11,815 bases of DNA from an uncultured Clostridia bacterium (GTDB lineage: Bacteria; Bacillota; Clostridia; Oscillospirales; Acutalibacteraceae), in contig CAMFZK010000023.1 in the NCBI GenBank assembly GCA_946006915.1, positions 1 to 11,815 on the forward strand, given 5' to 3'. The notes beneath the pieces were generated by a model. That model did not search any database, was not told the origin of the DNA, and saw nothing but the letters and a program-made list of their open reading frames with translations. Position 1 is the first letter of the stretch. The number at the start of each line of letters is the position of its first letter. This document shows, in pieces, positions 1 to 6,424 of the stretch. The position numbers and the translations under genes are program-made.

Positions 1-3
1 CCT

Positions 4-1359
4 ATGAAAAAACAAAAGATTTGGTTTTCTACAACCCATATTATATTACTCAGTTTTCTTTCGGCTATTTTTATAGGTGCGATACTGCTTTGTTTGCCCA
101 TAAGTTCAGCCACCGGCGAGGCGACACCTTTTATCGATGCCTTGTTTACCGCAACAACCGCCACCTGTGTTACGGGGCTTGTTGTGACCCCTACGGTAAT
201 TCATTGGAGCGTTTTCGGTCAGGTTGTAATTTTGGCTTTGATACAAGTCGGCGGTCTTGGTATAATTACGGTTATGTCCGGTCTGGCGCTGATTTTGCAC
301 CGAAGAATGGGACTTTCAAGCAGTGTGCTTTTGCAGGACGCATTTAATCTTAACACCCTTTCAAAAATCGGGTTGTTTGTTCAAAAGGTCATTTTAGGCA
401 CTTTTTTAGTAGAAAGCATAGGCGCACTTTTGTACATGACGGTGTTTGTACCGCAGTTTGGTCCAAAAGGAATTTGGATTTCGGTATTCACGGCAATTTC
501 CGCCTTTTGTAATGCGGGTATTGATATTATCGCTACTGACAGTCTTTGCGGTTACGTAAATAACACGGCGGTAAACCTTATTACTATGTCGCTTATTATT
601 TTGGGCGGTATCGGTTACATTGTTTGGTGGGACGTTATAAGGGTAATAAGAGAGCGAAAAACCAAAAAAAGCTGCTGGAAATATTTAACTCTACATAGCA
701 AGATTGCAATTTCAACTACCGCAGTGTTAATACTTTCGGGTGCGGTTTTGGTGTTTATTTTTGAATTTAACAACCCCGAAACGATGGGCAATATGACGGT
801 TTTTCAAAAAATTCAAGCGTCATTTTTTCAGTCGGTAACCACAAGAACGGCGGGTTTTGCAACCATACCGCAGGAGAAACTGACAAATTCTTCTTCGCTT
901 GTTTCAATGATTTTGATGTTCATCGGCGGTTCGCCGGTCGGTACGGCGGGCGGTATTAAAACCGTTACTTTTGCGGTTTTGGCGGCAACTGCATTTGCTA
1001 CTGTTCGTAACTGCAACGAAGTTTCTTTCTTCGGCAGAACAATTACCAAAAGTTCACTTAACAAGGCGGTAAGCGTTGCGCTTGTTTCCTTTTTAATACT
1101 CTTTACATCGGTCGTTTTGCTGGCGTTTGTAAGCGATGCTCCCTTAATTGACGTTTTGTACGAAGCCACAAGTGCCGTTGGAACGGTAGGTCTTACGAGA
1201 GACTTTACGGGAAGTTTAAATGCTTTAGGCAAAATAATTATTATGGCTACTATGTATCTGGGAAGAGTAGGGCCTATTTCGTTTGCAATTGTTTTTGCAC
1301 TTAAAAAGGTGAACAGAAATATTATTAAAAATCCAACAGAAGCGATAAGTATAGGATAA
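4..1359 (+). CDS. ktrB: KtrB/TrkH-type potassium uptake channel subunit
   Basis: This is the membrane pore subunit of a Ktr/Trk potassium uptake system and should translocate K+ (or Na+-coupled K+) across the cytoplasmic membrane. Its 451 residues match the KtrB family length. The four pore-loop filter segments of this superfamily are visible: TCVTG (54-58, Gly58), FCNAG (169-173, Gly173), TTRTAG (280-285, Gly285) and GTVG (394-397, Gly397). The stretch GGSPVGTAGGIKT (309-321) matches the conserved intramembrane gating loop in the third repeat. About eight to ten hydrophobic helices alternate with these loops. The ATG at 4 gives a KtrB-like N-terminus (basic residues, then a helix ending LPISS), so the gene is probably complete. 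Only three bases precede it, so neither the ribosome binding site nor the promoter can be seen. It lies 13 bp before the RCK subunit, as in many ktr operons. Family assignment is secure; KtrB versus TrkH naming rests on length and the partner. Confidence 0.95.
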   Translation: MKKQKIWFSTTHIILLSFLSAIFIGAILLCLPISSATGEATPFIDALFTATTATCVTGLVVTPTVIHWSVFGQVVILALIQVGGLGIITVMSGLALILHRRMGLSSSVLLQDAFNLNTLSKIGLFVQKVILGTFLVESIGALLYMTVFVPQFGPKGIWISVFTAISAFCNAGIDIIATDSLCGYVNNTAVNLITMSLIILGGIGYIVWWDVIRVIRERKTKKSCWKYLTLHSKIAISTTAVLILSGAVLVFIFEFNNPETMGNMTVFQKIQASFFQSVTTRTAGFATIPQEKLTNSSSLVSMILMFIGGSPVGTAGGIKTVTFAVLAATAFATVRNCNEVSFFGRTITKSSLNKAVSVALVSFLILFTSVVLLAFVSDAPLIDVLYEATSAVGTVGLTRDFTGSLNALGKIIIMATMYLGRVGPISFAIVFALKKVNRNIIKNPTEAISIG

Positions 1360-1372
1360 GAGGTGCGTTTTT

Positions 1373-2026
1373 ATGGCTACAAATAAGAATATTATTGTAA
1401 TAGGTCTTGGCAGATACGGCAAAGCGGTTGCACGGGAACTTATGAACAGCGGTGCAGAAGTTTTGGCGGTTGATAAAGACCCGGATGTTGTGAATGCGCT
1501 AGCAAGGGAATTTCCGCTTTGCCGTTGTGCCGATATAACCGACCGTGAGGTTGTAAGTCAACTGGGAATGGATAAAATCGACATTGCCATTATTTCTATG
1601 GCAAGCAATTTGGAAGCAACCGTACTTGCAATTACCCTTTGTAAAGAGGCAGGGGTAGAGAATGTAATTGTTAAGTGCGGAAGCGAAACACAGGCAAAAA
1701 TTTACGAGCGTGTGGGTGCGGACAGAACCGTTTTCCCCGAAAAAGAATCGGGTACACGACTTGCTAAAAACATTTTAAGCAACGGATTTATGGATATTGT
1801 GGAACTTTCAAAGGATGTTTCAATGGTGGAAATTCCCGTTAAACCCGAATGGGTAGGAAAAAACTTAATTCAACTTAATTTAAGAAAAAAATATTCCTTA
1901 AACATTGTTGCGATTACAAGAGGAGACGAGGTTATAACCGAAGTCAACCCCGAAGTACCTTTGGAAAAAGATATGAAACTTATTGTTATTGCAAATGTGC
2001 AAAAACTTAAAAAAATGAGTAACTAA
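1373..2026 (+). CDS. ktrA: KtrA/TrkA-type RCK regulatory subunit of potassium uptake
   Basis: This is the cytoplasmic nucleotide-binding regulator that forms a ring beneath KtrB and gates potassium flux in response to bound ligand (ATP/ADP or NAD(H) in the family). The 217 residues contain an RCK_N Rossmann domain at about 5-125, with the dinucleotide motif GLGRYG at 11-16 and an acidic residue at the end of the second strand (Asp34). An RCK_C (TrkA_C) domain follows at about 148-214. The length fits the single-RCK KtrA type rather than the double-domain TrkA of enterobacteria. The ATG follows the sequence AAGAGGTG at 1358-1365, which overlaps the ktrB stop, so the two genes are tightly coupled. 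Family knowledge, not this sequence, supports the gating role. C-di-AMP binding to RCK_C is common in Firmicutes but cannot be shown from sequence reading alone. Confidence 0.95.
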   Translation: MATNKNIIVIGLGRYGKAVARELMNSGAEVLAVDKDPDVVNALAREFPLCRCADITDREVVSQLGMDKIDIAIISMASNLEATVLAITLCKEAGVENVIVKCGSETQAKIYERVGADRTVFPEKESGTRLAKNILSNGFMDIVELSKDVSMVEIPVKPEWVGKNLIQLNLRKKYSLNIVAITRGDEVITEVNPEVPLEKDMKLIVIANVQKLKKMSN

Positions 2027-2041
2027 AAGAAGTGATTTGTT

Positions 2042-3532
2042 TTGAAGCAAAAAATATCTAAAAAAACGGGTGCGGCTTCACTTATTTTATTTTTTGCGAA
2101 TGTTGTCTTCTTTTTAACAATTTGGCTTTTAAGCCAGTATGACAGTATTTGTTTTGACCAGTTTTTATACCAAATAAAGTCTTCCGCTAAAGGGTCGGAC
2201 AATATTTTAATTTTAAGCGGTTTTCTTTATATGGGCGGTTTCGGCGGTCTGCTTACCGCTGCCGAAATATTTTTGTTCTGTCTTTTTTCGGGCAAAATTC
2301 CAAAACTTAAGTTTTCGGGCAAATTTTCAAAATTTTTAAGCAAAAGGGCAATACCTCTTGCATTAGTGTTTTTGGCATTATCGGTTGTATTTTTTGTTGA
2401 TAGGATTAACATTATAACCTATGCCAAAACCGCAACTACAAAAACGCAGTTTTTTGAAGAAAACTATGTAAACCCTGCCGAAGTTAAACTAAAATTTCCC
2501 GAAAAAAAGCGGAATTTAATCTGCATATTTGCGGAATCTACCGAAAATTCATACGCAAGCCGTTCGGACGGGGGACAGTTTAATGATAACTATATTCCCG
2601 AACTTACCGATTTAGCAAATCAAAACATAAACTTTTCCAATACGGAAGGGCTTGGCGGTGCGTTTTCTTATGACGGCACAACCTGGACTGCGGCAGGTCT
2701 TGTTTCGGCTACTTCGGGCGTTACGGTAAAAGTGCCCGTAATGACCGGTGCTTATAACCGAATAAACGGATATATGCACGGGGTATATACCTTGGGGGAT
2801 ATACTTAATAAAAACGGTTACAACCAAGAAATTATAATGGGCTCGGATTCCGAATTTGCCAACAGGGATTTATACTTTAAACAGCACGGAAATTACGAAA
2901 TTTTAGATGTTAACGAGATTAAAAAGCAGGGAAGACTGCCTAAAAATTACAACGAATGGTGGGGTTTTGAAGATTCAAAACTATTCCAATACGCAAAAGA
3001 AGAATGTATTAAGTTGTCCAAAGAGGACAAACCCTTTAATCTTACCTTGCTGACGGCAGATACACATTTTCCAAACGGATATGTTTGTCCCAAATGTAAA
3101 GATGAATTTGACAATAGATATTCTAATGTTTTGCGTTGTTCTTCTTCCCAAATAAGCGAGTTTGTGGAATGGGTAAAAACTCAACCCTTTTACCAAAACA
3201 CAACAATTATAATTTTGGGCGACCATTTAACAATGGACCCTAAATTTATGAAAAATGTTGATAAGGACTATAAAAGGACGGTTTACAACTGCATTATAAA
3301 TTCGGCGGTTGAGCCGATAAACGAAAAACAAAGAAGTTTCGGCAGTTTCGATTTATACCCGACTACTGTTGCCGCTTTAGGGGTGGAAATAGAGGGGGAT
3401 AGGTTAGGACTTGGCACAAACCTTTTTTCTAATGAACAAACCTTGACCGAAAAATACGGCTTCCAAAAGGCAAATAAACTAATAGCCGGTAAGTCGGACT
3501 ATTATAACAAAGAAATTTTAGATATGAAATAG
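2042..3532 (+). CDS. OpgB/LtaS-like membrane phosphoglycerol transferase (sulfatase fold)
   Basis: This is a membrane-anchored enzyme of the alkaline phosphatase/sulfatase superfamily, predicted to move phosphoglycerol from phosphatidylglycerol onto an extracellular glycan or teichoic acid. The 496 residues begin with about three membrane helices (roughly 11-31, 54-82, 103-122); an outside-facing catalytic domain follows from about residue 150. Visible landmarks are FAESTENSY (163-171, metal ligand Glu165), TTWTAAGL (213-220, likely nucleophile Thr216), TADTHFP (338-344) and GDHLTM (393-398). From memory, ADTHFP, DHL and TxAG are closer to E. coli OpgB than to LtaS, which usually has five helices. 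Three cysteines (349, 352, 366) sit just after the DTHFP motif. The start is TTG at 2042, since the next in-frame ATG would remove the first helix; a site resembling AAGGAGGTGAT but with two mismatches (AAAGAAGTGAT, 2026-2036) precedes it. It lies 15 bp after ktrA and ahead of a strong terminator. The acceptor is unknown, so no symbol is given. Confidence 0.85.
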   Translation: MKQKISKKTGAASLILFFANVVFFLTIWLLSQYDSICFDQFLYQIKSSAKGSDNILILSGFLYMGGFGGLLTAAEIFLFCLFSGKIPKLKFSGKFSKFLSKRAIPLALVFLALSVVFFVDRINIITYAKTATTKTQFFEENYVNPAEVKLKFPEKKRNLICIFAESTENSYASRSDGGQFNDNYIPELTDLANQNINFSNTEGLGGAFSYDGTTWTAAGLVSATSGVTVKVPVMTGAYNRINGYMHGVYTLGDILNKNGYNQEIIMGSDSEFANRDLYFKQHGNYEILDVNEIKKQGRLPKNYNEWWGFEDSKLFQYAKEECIKLSKEDKPFNLTLLTADTHFPNGYVCPKCKDEFDNRYSNVLRCSSSQISEFVEWVKTQPFYQNTTIIILGDHLTMDPKFMKNVDKDYKRTVYNCIINSAVEPINEKQRSFGSFDLYPTTVAALGVEIEGDRLGLGTNLFSNEQTLTEKYGFQKANKLIAGKSDYYNKEILDMK

Positions 3533-3534
3533 GG

Positions 3535-3566
3535 AACACGGCGGATATTAAACCGCCGTGTTTTTT
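3535..3566 (+). terminator. Rho-independent terminator of the ktr operon
   Basis: A perfect 10-bp stem (3535-3544 pairing with 3553-3562, arm AACACGGCGG) has an 8-nt A/T loop, and six T residues (3561-3566) close it. It starts two bases after the stop codon of the phosphoglycerol transferase gene. It separates the potassium/osmotic operon from the ribosomal protein operon. Confidence 0.93.
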
Positions 3567-3590
3567 GAAAATTCAAAAATAGCAAGCGAG

Positions 3591-3630
3591 AAAACAAGAG
3601 AAAACAAAAGAAAATAAGAGAAAACAAGAG
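3591..3630 (+). repeat. Four tandem 10-bp purine repeats with phased A-tracts
   Basis: Four consecutive decamers match the unit AAAACAAGAG. Copies 1 and 4 are identical, copy 2 has A at position 8, and copy 3 has T at position 5. Each copy begins with A4 (3591, 3601, 3611, 3621), so the A-tracts recur every 10 bp, close to one helical turn. That spacing is known to give intrinsic DNA curvature. The block lies about 40-75 bp upstream of the -35 box of the rplM promoter and downstream of the previous terminator, so it is not part of a gene. A role in promoter activation by bending is inference. Confidence 0.8.
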
Positions 3631-3667
3631 ATTACATTTAATAAATTGATTTTTTTAAAAATAAATG

Positions 3668-3696
3668 TTGACAAGTTATTTTCCTTGTGTTATTAT
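3668..3696 (+). promoter_or_regulatory. Strong vegetative promoter for rplM-rpsI
   Basis: The -35 hexamer TTGACA (3668-3673) is a perfect consensus match, and TATTAT (3691-3696) is one base off TATAAT; the spacer is the optimal 17 bp. A/T-rich runs at about 3641-3667 could serve as an UP element. Transcription would start near 3703, giving a leader of about 62 nt before the rplM ATG. This is the best promoter in the window and fits a highly expressed ribosomal operon. Confidence 0.92.
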
Positions 3697-3710
3697 ATTT
3701 TGGCTGACAA

Positions 3711-3728
3711 AACGGCAATACTGCCGTT
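3711..3728 (+). promoter_or_regulatory. Leader hairpin, candidate L13 autoregulatory element
   Basis: A perfect 7-bp stem (AACGGCA at 3711-3717 with TGCCGTT at 3722-3728) has a 4-nt loop and lies in the predicted 5' leader of rplM. It begins about 8 nt after the expected transcription start and ends 23 nt before the Shine-Dalgarno site. There is no T-run directly after it, so it is not a normal terminator. Structured rplM leaders that bind L13 are known in Firmicutes; whether this hairpin belongs to that class is inference. Confidence 0.5.
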
Positions 3729-3764
3729 ATACTAAATTTTACTATTTTTTTGGAGGTTTTGATT

Positions 3765-4193
3765 ATGTCAACATTTATGGCAAAACCTGCTGAAATTCAG
3801 CGCAAATGGTACATTATCGACGCTGCGGGCAGACCGCTCGGTCGTACTGCTGCAAGGGTTGCTGATTTACTTCGCGGTAAATTAAAACCCGAATTTACTC
3901 CTCACGTAGATTGCGGCGACCACGTTGTAGTTATCAATGCTGATAAGGCAGTTTTAACCGGCAATAAGTTACAAAACAAATACTATCGTCGTCATACAGG
4001 TTACATCGGCGGTCTTAAAGAAGTTAAATATGCTACTTTAATGAATACCCGTCCTGAACTTGCTATGGAACTCGCTGTTAAGGGTATGGTGCCTGATACT
4101 ACTATCGGCCGCAAAGCCCTTACAAGACTTCACGTTTACTCGGGTACCGAATATGCACAAGTTGCTCAAAAACCCGAAGTTTACGAATTTTAA
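3765..4193 (+). CDS. rplM: 50S ribosomal protein L13
   Basis: Ribosomal protein L13 is an early-assembling protein of the large subunit that binds 23S rRNA. The 142 residues match the bacterial length. They carry the typical N-terminal KWYIIDAAGRPLGR segment, DHVVVINADK in the middle, and the family signature around VKGMVPDTTIGRKAL, followed by LHVYSG and a C-terminal AQKPEVYEF. The ATG at 3765 is chosen over an in-frame TTG at 3750, because that TTG overlaps the strong GGAGG Shine-Dalgarno site (3752-3756) placed 8 bp before the ATG. rpsI follows after 17 bp, the near-universal partner of rplM. The gene is driven by the promoter at 3668-3696 and may be regulated through its structured leader. 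Confidence 0.98.
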   Translation: MSTFMAKPAEIQRKWYIIDAAGRPLGRTAARVADLLRGKLKPEFTPHVDCGDHVVVINADKAVLTGNKLQNKYYRRHTGYIGGLKEVKYATLMNTRPELAMELAVKGMVPDTTIGRKALTRLHVYSGTEYAQVAQKPEVYEF

Positions 4194-4210
4194 GAAGGGA
4201 GACGGAAATA

Positions 4211-4609
4211 ATGTTTGAAGCAAAATCTTACTTTTACGGAACAGGCAGAAGAAAAAGTTCTGTAGCACGTGTTCGTGTTTACAACGGTACCGGTAAAATC
4301 ACTATCAATGATAGAGATATTGACGATTACTTCGGTCTTGAAACCTTAAAACTTATCGTTCGTCAGCCCCTCAATTTAACCGAAACTGCAGATAAGTTTG
4401 ATATTGTTTGCCGTGTTGCAGGCGGCGGTGTTACCGGTCAAGCCGGTGCTATCCGTCACGGTATTTCACGTGCACTTCTTCAGTTTGATGCTGAACTTCG
4501 TCCTACACTTAAAAAAGCAGGACTTCTCACTCGTGACCCACGTATGAAGGAAAGAAAGAAATACGGTCTTAAAGGCGCACGTAGAGCACCCCAATTCTCC
4601 AAACGTTAA
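4211..4609 (+). CDS. rpsI: 30S ribosomal protein S9
   Basis: Ribosomal protein S9 is part of the small-subunit head; its basic C-terminal tail reaches the P-site tRNA. The 132 residues include YGTGRRKSSVARV (9-21), the S9 signature GGGVTGQAGAIRHGISRAL, and the invariant tail ending in FSKR, so the protein is complete. An AAGGGAG site at about 4195-4201 precedes the ATG. It is co-transcribed with rplM and ends 41 bp before a hairpin terminator. Nothing in the sequence is unusual for the family. Confidence 0.98.
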   Translation: MFEAKSYFYGTGRRKSSVARVRVYNGTGKITINDRDIDDYFGLETLKLIVRQPLNLTETADKFDIVCRVAGGGVTGQAGAIRHGISRALLQFDAELRPTLKKAGLLTRDPRMKERKKYGLKGARRAPQFSKR

Positions 4610-4650
4610 CATTCGTGCCGGCAAAGGGTCATATAACGGTAAAAAACATA

Positions 4651-4685
4651 AAACTCCGCACATGCTTGGCATGAGCGGGGTTTTT
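4651..4685 (+). terminator. Intrinsic terminator after rpsI
   Basis: The stem has an inner 5-bp helix (CATGC 4661-4665 with GCATG 4669-4673, 3-nt loop TTG). An A-A mismatch (4660/4674) separates it from an outer helix (CTCCGC 4654-4659 with GCGGGG 4675-4680, one G-U pair). Five T residues (4681-4685) follow and can also pair with the upstream A run. It separates the ribosomal operon from bioY and would have to be read through for bioY to use the rplM promoter. Confidence 0.88.
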
Positions 4686-4736
4686 GCGTTTAAGGCAAAA
4701 GAGGGGAAATTGAGTATTAAAGAAAGGAAAAACATA

Positions 4737-5282
4737 ATGGAAAAGAAAAAATTTTCAACAAAACAAATGGCACTTATAGGACTTATGACGGCAGTAACCT
4801 GTATATTAGGACCGTTGTCAATTCCGCTTCCTTTCAGTCCGGTTCCTATTACGTTTACAAATTTGGCTATTTATTTAAGTATTTACATTTTAGGAATGAA
4901 ATCGGGAACTATCAGTTGTTTGCTGTATATTCTGTTAGGTTTTGTAGGTGTGCCGGTATTTTCCGGTTTTAGCGGAGGTGCGGCAAAATTAGCCGGACCC
5001 ACGGGCGGCTACATAATCGGCTTTATTTTTATGGCAATTATTGCGGGTTTGGTAATCGACCGTTATCCCGACAAATATATACTGCACGCTATAGGACTTA
5101 CAGTCGGTACGGCTATTTGTTATCTGTTCGGAACGGTATGGTTGGCAAAACAATTAGGTATGACCTTTATTAAAAGTCTTTCGGTTGGTGTTATACCATA
5201 TCTTCCGGGTGATGCCGCTAAAATTATAATAGCACTTATAATCGGACCTAAATTAAGAAAACAGATACAAAAGTTATATTAG
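4737..5282 (+). CDS. bioY: BioY, biotin-binding S component of an ECF transporter
   Basis: BioY is the substrate-binding membrane subunit for high-affinity biotin uptake. It normally works with the shared EcfA/EcfA'/EcfT energizing module, which is not in this window. The 181 residues show about six hydrophobic helices. The BioY hallmark GVPVFSGFSGGAAKLAGPTG (71-90) is followed by GYIIGF, and PYLPGDAAKI (154-163) sits near the C-terminus. The ATG at 4737 is chosen because AAAGGA (4723-4728) sits 8 bp upstream. A longer frame opens at 4662, but that codon lies inside the rpsI terminator stem, and an in-frame TTG at 4710 is only 3 nt from a GAGGGG. No biotin biosynthesis gene, BirA-type operator or clear promoter is seen, so it may depend on readthrough from rpsI or on a weak promoter. 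Confidence 0.95.
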   Translation: MEKKKFSTKQMALIGLMTAVTCILGPLSIPLPFSPVPITFTNLAIYLSIYILGMKSGTISCLLYILLGFVGVPVFSGFSGGAAKLAGPTGGYIIGFIFMAIIAGLVIDRYPDKYILHAIGLTVGTAICYLFGTVWLAKQLGMTFIKSLSVGVIPYLPGDAAKIIIALIIGPKLRKQIQKLY

Positions 5283-5292
5283 TATTTTCGTT

Positions 5293-5323
5293 AAAACCGC
5301 AAACTTTTTTGGTTTGCGGTTTT
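5293..5323 (+). terminator. Intrinsic terminator after bioY
   Basis: A perfect 12-bp stem (AAAACCGCAAAC at 5293-5304 with its complement at 5312-5323) encloses a 7-nt T-rich loop. Its 3' arm ends in TTTT, followed by C, so the U-tract is short. The symmetric A/T ends mean it could also work weakly in the reverse direction. It starts 11 bp after the bioY stop. Confidence 0.82.
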
Positions 5324-5362
5324 CGGCTTAATTTAAAAAAATTAACATTTTGTTTATAACTA

Positions 5363-5392
5363 TTGCATTAAGGTTTGGTAATATGGTATTAT
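5363..5392 (+). promoter_or_regulatory. Promoter of the ABC transporter operon
   Basis: TTGCAT (5363-5368) and TATTAT (5387-5392) are separated by 18 bp, and the -10 box is preceded by TGG (5384-5386), giving an extended -10 element. Transcription would begin near 5399, leaving a leader of about 27 nt before the ATG at 5426. The surrounding sequence is very A/T-rich, so other -10-like hexamers exist. Confidence 0.65.
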
Positions 5393-5425
5393 ATTGTATA
5401 TTTACTTTACAAAGGAGCAAAGCAA

Positions 5426-6424
5426 ATGATTGAAGTTTCTTCATTAAGCAAGCGTTACGGTACGCACCTTGCGGTAGAAAATGTAAATTTCAGTATCAGT
5501 AAGGGCGAAGTTATCGGCTTTTTGGGACCTAACGGTGCCGGTAAGTCTACCATAATGAACATTTTAACCGGTTATCTTTCCCTAACCCAAGGAAAGGTCC
5601 TAATTGACGGGTTTGATATTACCGAATACCCGGAAGAAGCAAAGAAAAGAATCGGCTACTTGCCGGAAATTCCCCCGCTTTACATTGATATGAAGGTAAG
5701 GGAATACCTCAACTTTATTTATGACCTTAAAAAGGTTAAATTTCCTAAAAAAGCACATATTGACGAAATTATGAAATTGGTTCAAATTGACTCGGTTTCT
5801 AACCGTCTTATTAAAAACCTTTCAAAAGGTTACAGACAAAGAGTTGGTTTTGCCCAAGCGCTTATCGGCAACCCTGATGTACTTATTTTGGACGAGCCGA
5901 CCGTTGGTTTAGACCCCAAACAGATTATTGAGATAAGAAATTTAATTTCACGTCTTGGCAAAAACCATACAATTATTTTATCTTCGCACATTTTGTCCGA
6001 AATTCAGGCGGTTTGCAAACGTGTAATTATTATCAACAAGGGCAGAATTATTGCAGACGATACACCGGACAACCTTTCAAACCAATTATCAAAAGACCGT
6101 TCGTTGGTTGCAAGAATTGTTTGCACTGAAGAAGATATGCTTTCGGCACTCTCAACCGTTAAGGGAGTTAAATCGGTTGTATCTTTGGGAAGAAAAGAAG
6201 AAAACAGTTTTGACTTCCTAATAGAACCCGAAGAGGGTGTAGATTTGCGTGCCGCAGTTTTTGAACGTGTGGCTTCAAGGGGTAAAACCTTGTTATCACT
6301 TACAAGTAACAAAGTTTCGCTTGAACAGATTTTCCTGCGCTTAACCGAAGCGGGTACATACGAAGAAGCAAGAAAACTTTTGGGATTTAACGATACAGAA
6401 GAAAGTAAGGAGGAAGAAAAATGA
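5426..6424 (+). CDS. ABC transporter ATPase, GldA/CcmA-like
   Basis: This is the ATP-hydrolysing subunit of an ABC-2 type transporter and works with the next two membrane proteins. The 332 residues have Walker A GPNGAGKST (34-42), the signature LSKGYRQRVG (132-141), Walker B LILDEPTVGLDP (153-164) and the switch histidine His188 in LSSH. The Q-loop position reads YLPE (Glu81 in place of Gln), and the signature is LSKGY rather than LSGGQ; both are familiar in the GldA-like subfamily. A C-terminal regulatory region of the DUF4162 kind spans about 220-310, and the last residues are acidic. The ATG at 5426, with AGGAG at 5413-5417 and an 8-bp spacer, is preferred to an in-frame start at 5375. That earlier start would lie inside the promoter and adds hydrophobic residues foreign to the family. 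The gene overlaps the permease gene by 4 bp (ATGA). Substrate and direction of transport are unknown. Confidence 0.92.
   Translation: MIEVSSLSKRYGTHLAVENVNFSISKGEVIGFLGPNGAGKSTIMNILTGYLSLTQGKVLIDGFDITEYPEEAKKRIGYLPEIPPLYIDMKVREYLNFIYDLKKVKFPKKAHIDEIMKLVQIDSVSNRLIKNLSKGYRQRVGFAQALIGNPDVLILDEPTVGLDPKQIIEIRNLISRLGKNHTIILSSHILSEIQAVCKRVIIINKGRIIADDTPDNLSNQLSKDRSLVARIVCTEEDMLSALSTVKGVKSVVSLGRKEENSFDFLIEPEEGVDLRAAVFERVASRGKTLLSLTSNKVSLEQIFLRLTEAGTYEEARKLLGFNDTEESKEEEK

Noticed and set aside
828..1232. Reverse-strand frame of 134 codons opposite ktrB
   Set aside because: It mirrors the codon structure of a clear, conserved + strand gene, has low-complexity composition and no start signals; a shadow frame.
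3591..3630. CRISPR-like array
   Set aside because: The units are contiguous 10-bp repeats without spacers and no cas gene is near.
4632..4637. TATAAC as a -10 box for bioY
   Set aside because: No acceptable -35 hexamer lies 16-18 bp upstream, and a transcript from it would run straight into the terminator at 4651-4685.
4662..4736. Upstream extension of bioY starting at the ATG at 4662
   Set aside because: The ATG lies inside the rpsI terminator stem and the added 25 residues are not BioY-like; a good ribosome binding site precedes the ATG at 4737.
5293..5323. Hairpin after bioY as a riboswitch for the ABC operon
   Set aside because: It is a simple perfect stem with a T-rich loop upstream of the predicted ABC operon promoter, so it is not in that transcript; terminator is the simpler reading.
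5375..5425. Upstream extension of the ABC ATPase from 5375
   Set aside because: The extension overlaps the predicted promoter and start site, adds 17 hydrophobic residues foreign to the family, and the ATG at 5426 has a well-placed AGGAG.
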